Below, in pieces: positions 1 through 5,806 of a stretch of DNA of 8,996 bases. Source of the DNA: an uncultured Collinsella sp. (lineage in GTDB: Bacteria; Actinomycetota; Coriobacteriia; Coriobacteriales; Coriobacteriaceae); contig USEK01000046.1 of the NCBI GenBank assembly GCA_900553705.1, positions 1-8,996 of the forward strand, in the 5' to 3' direction. The notes under the pieces were generated by a model. That model ran no database searches. It worked only from the letters and a program-made list of their open reading frames with translations, and was not told the DNA's origin. The stretch's first letter is position 1. Each line of letters begins with the position of its first letter. A program made the translations under genes and the position numbers.

Positions 1-38
1 AGGCAAGGCATAGACCTTCTGGTCATGCCTTGCCTTTT
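1..38 (+). terminator. Strong stem-loop at window start, candidate terminator
   Basis: An 11-bp perfect stem (1-11 with 25-35) is capped by a further 4-bp stem (13-16 with 21-24) and a TTCT loop, with one bulged A at 12. On the plus strand it runs into TTTT (35-38), the form of an intrinsic terminator for a plus-strand gene ending left of the window. On the minus strand any T-run would lie outside the window, so it could also terminate lysS transcripts or be bidirectional. The structure is seen directly; its direction is inferred. Confidence 0.6.
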
Positions 39-80
39 GAATGACAAATTGTCGCCCTGGGTGGCGCGCAGCGTCAACTA

Positions 81-107
81 GTTACGCGGTTCGTAGAACC
101 GCGTAAC
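81..107 (-). terminator. 12-bp hairpin just after lysS
   Basis: A perfect 12-bp stem (81-92 with 96-107) with a 3-nt loop begins three bases after the lysS stop codon. On the minus strand the bases after the stem are TAGTTG, so there is no proper U-tract. It may be a weak terminator or a 3'-end stabilising hairpin, with the hairpin at 1-38 as the stronger stop further on. Confidence 0.5.
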
Positions 108-109
108 CC

Positions 110-2074
110 CTAGTACATCTTTGCGCCGGCAGGGATGGAGGCGTCGAGCTGGATCAGGTTGAGGCGCTCCTCGCCCTCCTCCTCGTGGATGGCGCTGATG
201 AGCATGCCGCAGCTGGGGATACCCATCATCTTGCGCGGAGGCAGGTTGGTGATGGCGAGCAGGGTCTTGCCGACCAGGTCCTCGGGCTCGTAATAATCGT
301 GAATACCGGAGAGGATGGTACGGTCGGTGCCGGTACCGTCATCGAGCGTAAAGTTCAGCAGCTTCTTGGACTTCTTGACGGCCTCGCATGCCTTGACCTT
401 CACGGCGCGGAAGTCGCTCTTGGAGAAGGTATCAAAGTCGACGAACTCCTCAAACAGCGGCTCGACGGCAATCTTGGAATAATCAACCGTGGGCTTGAGC
501 GGCTTGACGAAGGGGCTCGCGGTGTTGCCGGCCTCGGCAGCCTTGGCAGCAGCGGCACCGGACTGGAAACCCTTCTCGGGCTTCATGTGCGGGAACAGCA
601 GCACGTCGCGGATGGAAGCCTGGTTGGTGAGCAGCATGACCACGCGATCGATACCGATGCCAATGCCGCCCGCGGGAGGCATACCGTACTCAAGGGCGCG
701 CACGTAGTCCTCGTCGTACTCCATGGCCTCGTCGTCGCCGCCGGCCTTCTCGGCCATCTGGGCAGCGAAGCGCTCGGCCTGGTCGACCGGGTCGTTGAGC
801 TCGGAGAACGCGTTCGCGTACTCGTGGCCGGCGATGACCAGCTCAAAGCGATGGGTCAGGCGCGGGTCATCCTCAAAGCGCTTGGCAAGCGGGCTAACCT
901 CGATGGGGTAATCGCACACAAAGGTGGGGTTGACGATGGTGTCCTCGCCCAGCTCGTCATAGATCTCGGCGATGATCTTGCCGGCGGTCCACTCGGGCTT
1001 GATCTCCAGGCCCTTCTCATGTGCGGCGGCAGCGAGCTCCTCAACCGGCGTGTCGATGGTGACCGGCTTACCAATCACGTCAGAGACGATATCGGTCATG
1101 GAGCGACTGGCCCACTCGCCGGACAGGTCGATGGTCTGGCCCTGGTACTTAATAACCTCGGGGTTGCCGATAGCCTTGTTAGCGGCCTTAATGACACCCT
1201 GGGCGAGTGCCTTCATGCCCTCGAGGTCGGAGAAGGCACGGTAGGCCTCCATCGTAGTGAACTCGGGGTTGTGGGTAAGGTCCATGCCCTCGTTACGGAA
1301 GATGCGGCCGATCTCGAACACGCGCTCAAAGCCACCGACGATGCAGCGCTTGAGGTGCAGCTCGGTAGCAATGCGCAGGTAGCACTCCTGGTCGAGCGCG
1401 TTGAAGTGCGTGATGAACGGCTTAGCCGTAGCGCCGCCCTGGATGGTCTGCAAGATGGGGGTCTCGACCTCCATGTAGCCATCGGACTCCATAAAGCGGC
1501 GGAACGTGGAGAGAATCTGCGAGCGCTTGCGGAAGGTCTCGCGAACGTCGTCGTTGGCGATCAGGTCGACATAGCGCTGGCGATAGCGGGTCTCCTTGTC
1601 GGAGAGACCGTGGAACTTCTCGGGCAGGGGGCGAACGGCCTTGGACAGCAGCGTCGCGCTCTTGGGCGCAACGGAAAGCTGGCCACGCTTGGTGCGCACG
1701 ACTACACCGGTCACGCCCAGGATATCGCCCAGATCGAGTGCCTTGAGCGTGTTCCAGGCGGCCTCGTCCATATCGTTGATGCGGCAGAACAGCTGGATCT
1801 CGGCAGTCGCATCGCGCACGACGATGAACATGATCTTGCCCTGACCGCGCTTGGCGACCACGCGGCCGCCGATCTTCACGACGTCCTCGGTGTCCTCGCC
1901 ATCGGCGAGCTCGGCATACTTAGTCTCGATGTCGACGACGTAGTCCTCAATCTCGGAGTGCTCGGGATAGGGGTTCTGGCCCGCCTCGAACAGGGAGGCA
2001 CGCTTGGCCAGGCGGGTGGCGCGCTCGTCATTGAGCGTCGATGCCTGATCGGCGGCGTTCTGGTTTTCTGCCAT
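110..2074 (-). CDS. lysS: Lysyl-tRNA synthetase (class II) with C-terminal tRNA-binding domain
   Basis: Charges tRNA-Lys with lysine in the cytoplasm. The 654 residues show an N-terminal OB-fold anticodon-binding domain (about 66-143), then the class II catalytic core: motif 1 near 184-208, motif 2 around FRNEGMDLTHNPEF (259-272), and motif 3 GIGIGIDR (470-477, Arg477) followed by FPHMKPE. Typical bacterial LysRS ends about here, near 500 residues. This one continues through an Ala-rich linker (about 501-533) into an EMAPII/Trbp111-like domain (about 540-654) with the hallmark stretches SDFRAVKVKACEAV and MGIPSCGMLISA, as in the C-terminus of MetRS. The start ATG has GAGGAG six bases upstream (2081-2086). 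It is the last gene of the series, 78 bp after greA, with a hairpin between. Identity is very secure; the benefit of the extra domain (tighter tRNA binding or dimerisation) is inferred from Trbp111 and MetRS. Confidence 0.97.
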   Translation of the reverse strand: MAENQNAADQASTLNDERATRLAKRASLFEAGQNPYPEHSEIEDYVVDIETKYAELADGEDTEDVVKIGGRVVAKRGQGKIMFIVVRDATAEIQLFCRINDMDEAAWNTLKALDLGDILGVTGVVVRTKRGQLSVAPKSATLLSKAVRPLPEKFHGLSDKETRYRQRYVDLIANDDVRETFRKRSQILSTFRRFMESDGYMEVETPILQTIQGGATAKPFITHFNALDQECYLRIATELHLKRCIVGGFERVFEIGRIFRNEGMDLTHNPEFTTMEAYRAFSDLEGMKALAQGVIKAANKAIGNPEVIKYQGQTIDLSGEWASRSMTDIVSDVIGKPVTIDTPVEELAAAAHEKGLEIKPEWTAGKIIAEIYDELGEDTIVNPTFVCDYPIEVSPLAKRFEDDPRLTHRFELVIAGHEYANAFSELNDPVDQAERFAAQMAEKAGGDDEAMEYDEDYVRALEYGMPPAGGIGIGIDRVVMLLTNQASIRDVLLFPHMKPEKGFQSGAAAAKAAEAGNTASPFVKPLKPTVDYSKIAVEPLFEEFVDFDTFSKSDFRAVKVKACEAVKKSKKLLNFTLDDGTGTDRTILSGIHDYYEPEDLVGKTLLAITNLPPRKMMGIPSCGMLISAIHEEEGEERLNLIQLDASIPAGAKMY

Positions 2075-2091
2075 AGTTAGCTCCTCAAACT

Positions 2092-2124
2092 AAAACGCTC
2101 CCCAGGATTCGGTCCCAGGGAGCG
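2092..2124 (-). terminator. Hairpin plus T-run between greA and lysS
   Basis: CGCTCCC (2096-2102) pairs with GGGAGCG (2118-2124). Read on the minus strand the stem is followed by TTTTAGTTT. It has intrinsic-terminator form but sits only about 6 bp before the lysS ribosome binding site (2081-2086), so complete termination would silence lysS unless a promoter overlaps it. A partial terminator or an mRNA processing/stabilising hairpin is more likely. Confidence 0.55.
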
Positions 2125-2152
2125 AAAACATACCTTTACGCGGGACCGTGGT

Positions 2153-2623
2153 CTAGCGTGCGATCTTGGCGATGGTGTAGATGCGGGTCTTGCCGGAAGG
2201 CGTAACGACCTCGACGGAGTCGCCCTCGCCATGACCAATGATGGCGTGGCCGACCGGAGACTCGTTGGAGATCTTGTGCTCGAGCGAGTTGGTCTCGGTG
2301 GTACCGACAAGCGTGACCTCCATGACCTCACCGTTGGGATCAATCAACGAAACGGTGGAACCGATGGAGACGGTCAGATCACCCGTGGTGGCAGCAACCT
2401 GGGCGTTGGCGAGAATAGCCTGAATCTCGGCGATGCGAGCAGCATTCTGGGCCTGCTTGTCCTTGGCGGCATCGTACTCGGAGTTCTCCGAAAGGTCGCC
2501 GAACGCGCGGGCTTCCTTGATGTCCTCGACGATCTCCTTGGCGTAATCGCCCTCACGCCAAGCGAGCTCCTCGACGAGCTTCTGGCGGCCCTCAGCGGTC
2601 AGTACGATCTGGCTTGCGTCCAT
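2153..2623 (-). CDS. greA: Transcription elongation factor GreA
   Basis: GreA enters the secondary channel of RNA polymerase and stimulates cleavage of the backtracked transcript, rescuing arrested elongation complexes. The 156 residues match normal GreA length. The N-terminal antiparallel coiled coil carries the family signature AFGDLSENSEYDAAKDKQ (40-57), whose acidic tip residues Asp43 and Glu46 correspond to the Mg-coordinating pair at the coiled-coil tip. The C-terminal half is the FKBP-like RNAP-binding domain, including NSLEHKISNESPVGHAIIGH and a GDSVEV strand. The ATG has GGGGAG (2632-2637) eight bases upstream. It lies between tatA and lysS; greA next to lysS is common in Gram-positive genomes. 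No separate promoter fits cleanly in the 43 bases between the tatA terminator and the start, so read-through from tatA is possible. Confidence 0.97.
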   Translation of the reverse strand: MDASQIVLTAEGRQKLVEELAWREGDYAKEIVEDIKEARAFGDLSENSEYDAAKDKQAQNAARIAEIQAILANAQVAATTGDLTVSIGSTVSLIDPNGEVMEVTLVGTTETNSLEHKISNESPVGHAIIGHGEGDSVEVVTPSGKTRIYTIAKIAR

Positions 2624-2665
2624 ACGGATATCTCCCCAACTATGATGTAACGATCAACTGTCAAC

Positions 2666-2705
2666 AAAAACGAAAAAGACCGGCTAGCCTGCGGGCAAGC
2701 CGGTC
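2666..2705 (-). terminator. Intrinsic terminator after tatA
   Basis: GACCGGCT (2678-2685) pairs with AGCCGGTC (2698-2705). After an A-A mismatch three more G-C pairs (2687-2689 with 2694-2696) close a 4-nt loop. On the minus strand the stem is followed by TTTTTCGTTTTT (2677-2666). This is a good rho-independent terminator 25 bp after the tatA stop. Confidence 0.85.
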
Positions 2706-2730
2706 AGGTGCTCACCCCAAAGGGATGGGA

Positions 2731-3006
2731 CTACTCTGCGTCCGCGTCGCTGTCCTCTGCCTTCTTTTGCTTGGCAGCAGCGAGCTTGGCCTCGAGCTCT
2801 GCGATCTCCTTGTCCTCCTTGGACTCCTCGACCACAACCTCCTCGGCCTGCTTGGTTTCGCCCTTATCGTCGCCCTCCATACCCTCGCGGATATTCTTGA
2901 CGGTAGAGCCGAGGGACTTACCGAGCTTCGGCAGGTTCTTGGGCCCAAAGATAATCAGGACAACAACGAGAATAATGATGAGCTCAGGAGCCCTCAGTCC
3001 AAACAT
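2731..3006 (-). CDS. tatA: Sec-independent translocase subunit TatA
   Basis: Pore-forming component of the twin-arginine translocation system, exporting folded proteins across the cytoplasmic membrane. The 91 residues begin with a short periplasmic end (MFGLRAPE), one hydrophobic membrane helix (about 9-20), the FGPKNLPKLGKSLG hinge and amphipathic helix (20-33), then a highly charged Glu/Lys tail (about 45-91) with a probable coiled coil near 66-82. The Phe-Gly-Pro hinge and short length favour TatA over TatB. The start at 3006 is chosen because GGAGGT (3011-3016) lies just upstream and the membrane helix sits at the N-terminus as expected. The frame stays open upstream, but that extension runs through the tRNA gene and is not real. 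No TatC is in the window. It has its own promoter and terminator. Confidence 0.95.
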   Translation of the reverse strand: MFGLRAPELIIILVVVLIIFGPKNLPKLGKSLGSTVKNIREGMEGDDKGETKQAEEVVVEESKEDKEIAELEAKLAAAKQKKAEDSDADAE

Positions 3007-3042
3007 GTAGACCTCCACAATACAGCGAGACAAGCTCGAATG

Positions 3043-3071
3043 AGTATACCGCGGGTATCGCGGTATCACAA
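3043..3071 (-). promoter_or_regulatory. tatA promoter with inverted-repeat operator candidate
   Basis: On the minus strand TTGTGA (-35, 3066-3071) and TATACT (-10, 3043-3048) are separated by exactly 17 bp, predicting a start near 3036 and a leader of about 30 nt carrying the GGAGGT site. The spacer holds a perfect 8-bp inverted repeat, ATACCGCG (3046-3053) and CGCGGTAT (3059-3066), five bases apart, reaching into both promoter hexamers. That is where a repressor site, or a spacer-distorting activator site, would be expected. The sequence is seen; regulation is inferred. Confidence 0.7.
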
Positions 3072-3079
3072 CAATAGCT

Positions 3080-3107
3080 AAAAAAAGGGACCGCAAGAAG
3101 CGGTCCC
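3080..3107 (-). terminator. Intrinsic terminator of tRNA-Pro
   Basis: GGGACCGC (3087-3094) pairs perfectly with GCGGTCCC (3100-3107) around a 5-nt loop and is followed on the minus strand by seven Ts (3086-3080). It begins 11 bases after the tRNA 3' end. It is a textbook rho-independent terminator separating the tRNA from the tatA promoter. Confidence 0.93.
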
Positions 3108-3118
3108 TCCTCATGCTC

Positions 3119-3195
3119 TGGTCGGGTTGACTGGATTTGAACCAGCGACCCCTGCGTCCCGAACGCAGTGCTCTACCAAACTGAGCCACAACCCG
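3119..3195 (-). tRNA. tRNA-Pro (anticodon CGG)
   Basis: A 77-nt cloverleaf. The acceptor arm CGGGTTG (3189-3195) pairs with CAACCCG (3123-3129), followed by discriminator A and an encoded CCA (3119-3121). The D-arm is GGCTCAGTTTGGTAGAGC. The anticodon stem CTGCG/CGCAG encloses the loop TTCGGGA, giving anticodon CGG with G37, so it reads CCG proline codons. The T-arm CTGGTTCAAATCCAG is standard. It lies between ispE and tatA with its own terminator. Confidence 0.97.
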
Positions 3196-3203
3196 TTAGC
3201 TCG

Positions 3204-3236
3204 ACTATAGTAACAAAGATTTCCGTCGTGTGCCAG
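3204..3236 (-). promoter_or_regulatory. Candidate tRNA-Pro promoter
   Basis: On the minus strand CTGGCA (3231-3236) lies 18 bp before TACTAT (3207-3212); the overlapping TATAGT (3204-3209) is an alternative -10. Either puts the start a few bases before the mature tRNA 5' end at 3195. No terminator is visible between ispE and this site, so read-through from ispE may also supply the tRNA. Confidence 0.45.
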
Positions 3237-3244
3237 AGAAATTT

Positions 3245-4141
3245 TTACTTCTTTGGCGCTTCAATGCGAACCGTGTCGGAAACGAGCTCCGTTGCATAAG
3301 CCCACCAGCCGTTTTGTTGAGCGGCTGCCGCAAGATTGACTGCCGTGGCGGCGGTATCACAGAGAGCAAACGAGCAGGCACCCGAACCGCACACGTTTAC
3401 GGCAACGGTACCGTCCTGTGAACGAAGCCAGTCGAGCACCGTTTGAATCCGCGGCTCCATCTTCGCGGAAATGACACCCAGGTTGTTGTGGACGAGCGCG
3501 TAGGCCGCCTCTGCATCTCCCGAGTGAAGGGCAGATGCGATCGCTCCGGGCTTGTCCGCAGGCGCCGGGGTCTCGTCAAGACGTCGATAGGCTTCAATTG
3601 TTGAAACGCTTGCCTCGCGCGGCTTGACCAGCACGACGGGTGTCGCGGGTAGTGCGGGGTACTCGGTTGCCAGCACGTCTCCCCCACCCACGTAAAATGC
3701 AGGGCTGGCATGCAAAAAGAAGGGAACGTCAGCGCCAATGCCGCGCGCGATGTTGTCCAGCGCGGAATCGGCACGGTCGATACCCCACAGCTCTGCCAAG
3801 GCGACAATGACCGCCGCGGCATCCGTCGAAGGACCGCCCAGGCCGGCACACAACGGGATGCGCTTCTCGATCGTGATGCAGACGTTGGCTTCGCGACCGT
3901 AATGCTCGGCCATAGCGAGCGCAGCACGATACGCCGTATTCTTTTGCATGGGAAAGTCGGACGTCGGAATCGTCTGAACGGTCAGCGCCTGTGCCGGCGT
4001 AACCGTCACGGTATCGACAAGGCCGACGGCTGCCATCAGGGAATCGACCTTATGGTAGCCGCGGTCGTCGCGCTCGGTATGAACCCCCAGATAGAGGTTG
4101 ATCTTTGCCGGCGCGGAAAGGATCAGGGACCAATCGGTCAC
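3245..4141 (-). CDS. ispE: 4-diphosphocytidyl-2-C-methyl-D-erythritol kinase
   Basis: ATP-dependent GHMP-family kinase phosphorylating the 2-hydroxyl of CDP-methylerythritol in the MEP pathway to isopentenyl and dimethylallyl diphosphate. The 298 residues show the N-terminal APAKINLYLGV motif (10-20, Lys13), the ATP-binding Gly-rich loop PLCAGLGGPSTDAA (96-109), the GADVPFF segment (136-142, with candidate catalytic Asp138) and a C-terminal Gly-rich loop CGSGACSFAL. The ATP loop reads GGPSTDAA where many IspE proteins have GGGSSDAA or similar, a conservative variation. The start is GTG (4139-4141), beginning 2 bp after the veg stop; its likely ribosome site GAGGAG (4150-4155) lies inside the end of veg, so the two genes are probably translationally coupled. 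veg upstream of ispE is also found in Bacillus. Confidence 0.95.
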   Translation of the reverse strand: MTDWSLILSAPAKINLYLGVHTERDDRGYHKVDSLMAAVGLVDTVTVTPAQALTVQTIPTSDFPMQKNTAYRAALAMAEHYGREANVCITIEKRIPLCAGLGGPSTDAAAVIVALAELWGIDRADSALDNIARGIGADVPFFLHASPAFYVGGGDVLATEYPALPATPVVLVKPREASVSTIEAYRRLDETPAPADKPGAIASALHSGDAEAAYALVHNNLGVISAKMEPRIQTVLDWLRSQDGTVAVNVCGSGACSFALCDTAATAVNLAAAAQQNGWWAYATELVSDTVRIEAPKK

Positions 4142-4143
4142 CG

Positions 4144-4440
4144 CTAGTGCTCCTCGAGCTGATTGCCGAGCGGAGTAAAAATGTGCTCGCCGCTCTCGGG
4201 GTCAAACAGCTCGACCTGGCCGGTGAGAACATCAATATACTGGTAGGACTGACGCGACTTGCGGCCACGGCGCTCGTCGACCTCGACGATAAAGACTGCC
4301 GGATGGACGCTCTTGATGGTGCCCATGCGCTCGACGACGCGGGTGCGGCCCATGTTGGCCTTCACCTTAACGCGATCGCCCACCATATCGGTCAGCTTCT
4401 CGTGGATGTCGTCGACGTGATTGACTTCCATCTCTTCCAT
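4144..4440 (-). CDS. veg: Veg family protein
   Basis: Small cytoplasmic protein of the Veg family (formerly DUF1021), linked to biofilm matrix gene expression in Bacillus subtilis; its molecular role elsewhere is poorly known. The 98 residues carry the family core VGDRVKVKANMGRTRVVERM (20-39), then HPAVFIVEVDE (46-56) and SYQYIDVLTGQVELFD (65-80), matching the family pattern of a basic RxKxKANxGR block, a P-(S/A)-VF-(V/I)-V strand and a YxYxDVLTxxVEL block. The start at 4440 is preferred over an upstream in-frame TTG (4464) because TGGAGG (4449-4454) lies eight bases before this ATG. It is the first gene of the veg-ispE pair. The C-terminal tail (about 81-98) is longer than I expect for Bacillus Veg. 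Confidence 0.88.
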   Translation of the reverse strand: MEEMEVNHVDDIHEKLTDMVGDRVKVKANMGRTRVVERMGTIKSVHPAVFIVEVDERRGRKSRQSYQYIDVLTGQVELFDPESGEHIFTPLGNQLEEH

Positions 4441-4470
4441 GAACAGGGCCTCCAGAAGGTGCAATTCAAA

Positions 4471-4487
4471 AAGGGGATAATACCCCT
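4471..4487 (-). promoter_or_regulatory. Mini-hairpin with T-run in the veg leader
   Basis: On the minus strand AGGGG-TATTAT-CCCCT (4487-4472) is a 5-bp stem whose 6-nt loop is itself a near-perfect -10 hexamer, followed by a T-run (TTTTT counting the last stem base, 4472-4468). It may be a second promoter element or a short attenuator in the leader made from the upstream promoter. No good -35 lies 16-18 bp before the TATTAT. Confidence 0.35.
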
Positions 4488-4507
4488 AAGATAGACAAAA
4501 CTCTAAT

Positions 4508-4537
4508 ACTATAGCACCCTGTTGTGGTCATACGCAA
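4508..4537 (-). promoter_or_regulatory. Candidate veg-ispE promoter
   Basis: On the minus strand TTGCGT (4532-4537) and TATAGT (4508-4513, five of six consensus bases) are 18 bp apart, predicting a start near 4500 and a leader of about 60 nt before the veg ATG. The -10 is good and the -35 is poor beyond its TTG. Confidence 0.5.
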
Positions 4538-4570
4538 GTAGCTAAAAAAGCCCGGTCCCAAATTGACTAC

Positions 4571-5017
4571 TTACAGACTATCAGTGTCCAAGACGATGGT
4601 GAATGGGCCGTCGTTGACGAGGTCGACCTTCATGTCGGCACCGAAGATGCCATGCGCTACGTGCTCGACGTCCTCGCGCACAAGCGTCAGGAAGTACTCG
4701 TAGAGCTCGTTGGCGACATCGGGGGCGCCGGCATCCGTAAACGATGGGCGGCGGCCGTGACGGCAATCGGCGAACAGCGTGAACTGCGACACCACGAGAA
4801 CATCGCCGTCGACATCGGCAAGGGCCAGGTTGGTCTTGCCGTTCTCGTCCTCGTTAATGCGCAAGCCCCGGAGCTTGCCCCACAGCTTATCGGCCTCGGC
4901 GCGCGTGTCGCCGTGGCCCACGCCCAGCAGCACCAGATAGCCGCGCCCAATTTTGCCCACGCGCTCACCGTCGACCGTCACGCCGGCGTTGAGCACGCGC
5001 TGCACCACCGCACGCAC
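4571..5017 (-). CDS. dtd: D-aminoacyl-tRNA deacylase
   Basis: Hydrolyses D-amino acids (and mischarged glycine) from tRNA, protecting translation from D-residues. The 148 residues match family length. Both DTD signatures are present: SQFTLFADC (77-85) and the C-terminal NDGPFT (135-140) that supplies the Gly-cisPro chirality filter. The N-terminus MRAVVQRVLNAGVTVDG is typical. The start is GTG (5015-5017), 3 bp after the rdgB stop, with GAGGAG (5024-5029) overlapping the end of rdgB; this suggests translational coupling. It is the last gene of the murI-rph-rdgB-dtd series. A T-run lies shortly after it (4550-4545 on the minus strand), but I find no stem before it. Confidence 0.96.
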   Translation of the reverse strand: MRAVVQRVLNAGVTVDGERVGKIGRGYLVLLGVGHGDTRAEADKLWGKLRGLRINEDENGKTNLALADVDGDVLVVSQFTLFADCRHGRRPSFTDAGAPDVANELYEYFLTLVREDVEHVAHGIFGADMKVDLVNDGPFTIVLDTDSL

Positions 5018-5020
5018 GGC

Positions 5021-5662
5021 CTACTCCTCGCCCGTCAGTTTGGCGGATAGGTGCTCGAGCGCATGGAATCGATGGCTGATGGCGTTCTTCTCATCCGCCG
5101 TCAGCTCGGCCATGGTCTTGCCCGGCGTGTCGACCGGCAGGAACAGCGGGTCGTAGCCAAAGCCGTGATCGCCGCGGCCCTCGTGTGCGATAACGCCCTC
5201 GCAGGCGCCCTCACCATAGGTGACCAAACCGTCCGTGTCGATGAGCGCGACGACGCTCATAAAGCGCGCAGTGCGGTCCTCGTCGGCCACGCCCTCCATA
5301 TTCACGAGCAGCTTGGCATTGTTGGCGGCATCGTCACCGTGCACGCCCGCGTAGCGCGCGCTATACACACCCGGCTCGCCATCCAAGGCATCGACAACCA
5401 GGCCCGAATCGTCGGCGATGGCCATGAGCCCCGTCTCCTCTACCGCGGCCTGCGCCTTGATGATGGCGTTCTCCAAAAACGTCGTGCCGTTTTCCTCGGG
5501 ATCCTCAAAATCGCCCAGCTGACCGAGTGCCACAAAGCGAACCTCGGGCATAACCTTGCCCAAAATGGTCTCGATCTCGGTGAGCTTGTGGGCGTTGCCC
5601 GTTGCCACGACGATGGTCGCCGCCGGGTCGAGGGTGTCGATGTCGATCTTCTCAAGTGCCAT
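5021..5662 (-). CDS. rdgB: XTP/dITP pyrophosphatase (RdgB/HAM1 family)
   Basis: Hydrolyses non-canonical purine triphosphates (ITP, dITP, XTP) to monophosphate and pyrophosphate, cleaning the nucleotide pool. With the start at 5662 the protein has 213 residues. It shows the nucleotide-binding VATGNAHKLTEI (19-30), ADDSGLVVDALDGEPGVYSA (83-102, with likely catalytic Asp85), GFGYDPLF (167-174) and SHRFHAL (196-202), all HAM1-family signatures. The start is chosen because AAGGAG (5670-5675) lies seven bases upstream and the conserved region then begins soon after the N-terminus. A 236-residue reading from 5731 has poor spacing to any ribosome site and adds a non-conserved basic leader. It sits between rph and dtd, the usual Gram-positive rph-rdgB order. 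Confidence 0.96.
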   Translation of the reverse strand: MALEKIDIDTLDPAATIVVATGNAHKLTEIETILGKVMPEVRFVALGQLGDFEDPEENGTTFLENAIIKAQAAVEETGLMAIADDSGLVVDALDGEPGVYSARYAGVHGDDAANNAKLLVNMEGVADEDRTARFMSVVALIDTDGLVTYGEGACEGVIAHEGRGDHGFGYDPLFLPVDTPGKTMAELTADEKNAISHRFHALEHLSAKLTGEE

Positions 5663-5769
5663 GAGTGGTCTCCTTGTCCGTATAGCAAAGTCACGTAAAA
5701 GGGACCGGTCCGTCGGCATCTCCCCTTTCATGTGGCATCAACCTTATCTATCGGCGTTTCCGCAGATAA

Positions 5770-5806
5770 AACCTGCCAAAATAAACCTGTCCCTTTTTGG
5801 CAGGTT
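5770..5806 (-). terminator. 12-bp hairpin containing the rph stop codon
   Basis: Positions 5770-5781 pair with 5795-5806 as a perfect 12-bp stem with a 13-nt loop. Its arm includes two bases of the rph TAA stop (5805-5807). On the minus strand the distal arm ends in GGTTTTATC, a short U-tract. It may be a partial terminator or a 3'-end barrier that sets the rph/rdgB ratio. Confidence 0.55.

Noticed and set aside
185..2080. 631-residue plus-strand open frame
   Set aside because: It is the antisense shadow of lysS, a GC-rich codon effect. The translation is low-complexity Leu/Gly/Val-rich with no recognisable domain, while the minus strand encodes a complete LysRS.
2639..2667. Perfect TTGACA (2659-2664) as a greA -35
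   Set aside because: Any -10 at normal spacing would overlap the greA ribosome site, and the best candidate CATAGT (2639-2644) is only 14 bp away and would start transcription in that site. I treat it as chance.
2731..3189. 152-residue extended form of TatA
   Set aside because: The extension runs through the tRNA terminator and the tRNA-Pro gene. The ATG at 3006 has a proper ribosome site and gives a normal TatA N-terminus.
4545..4570. Terminator after dtd
   Set aside because: There is a run of six Ts on the minus strand (4550-4545) preceded by GGGACCGGGC, but I could find no complementary upstream arm. It may be a decayed terminator.
5679..5684. TATACG as an rdgB -10
   Set aside because: Transcription would start within the rdgB ribosome site, and no -35 is present 16-18 bp upstream.
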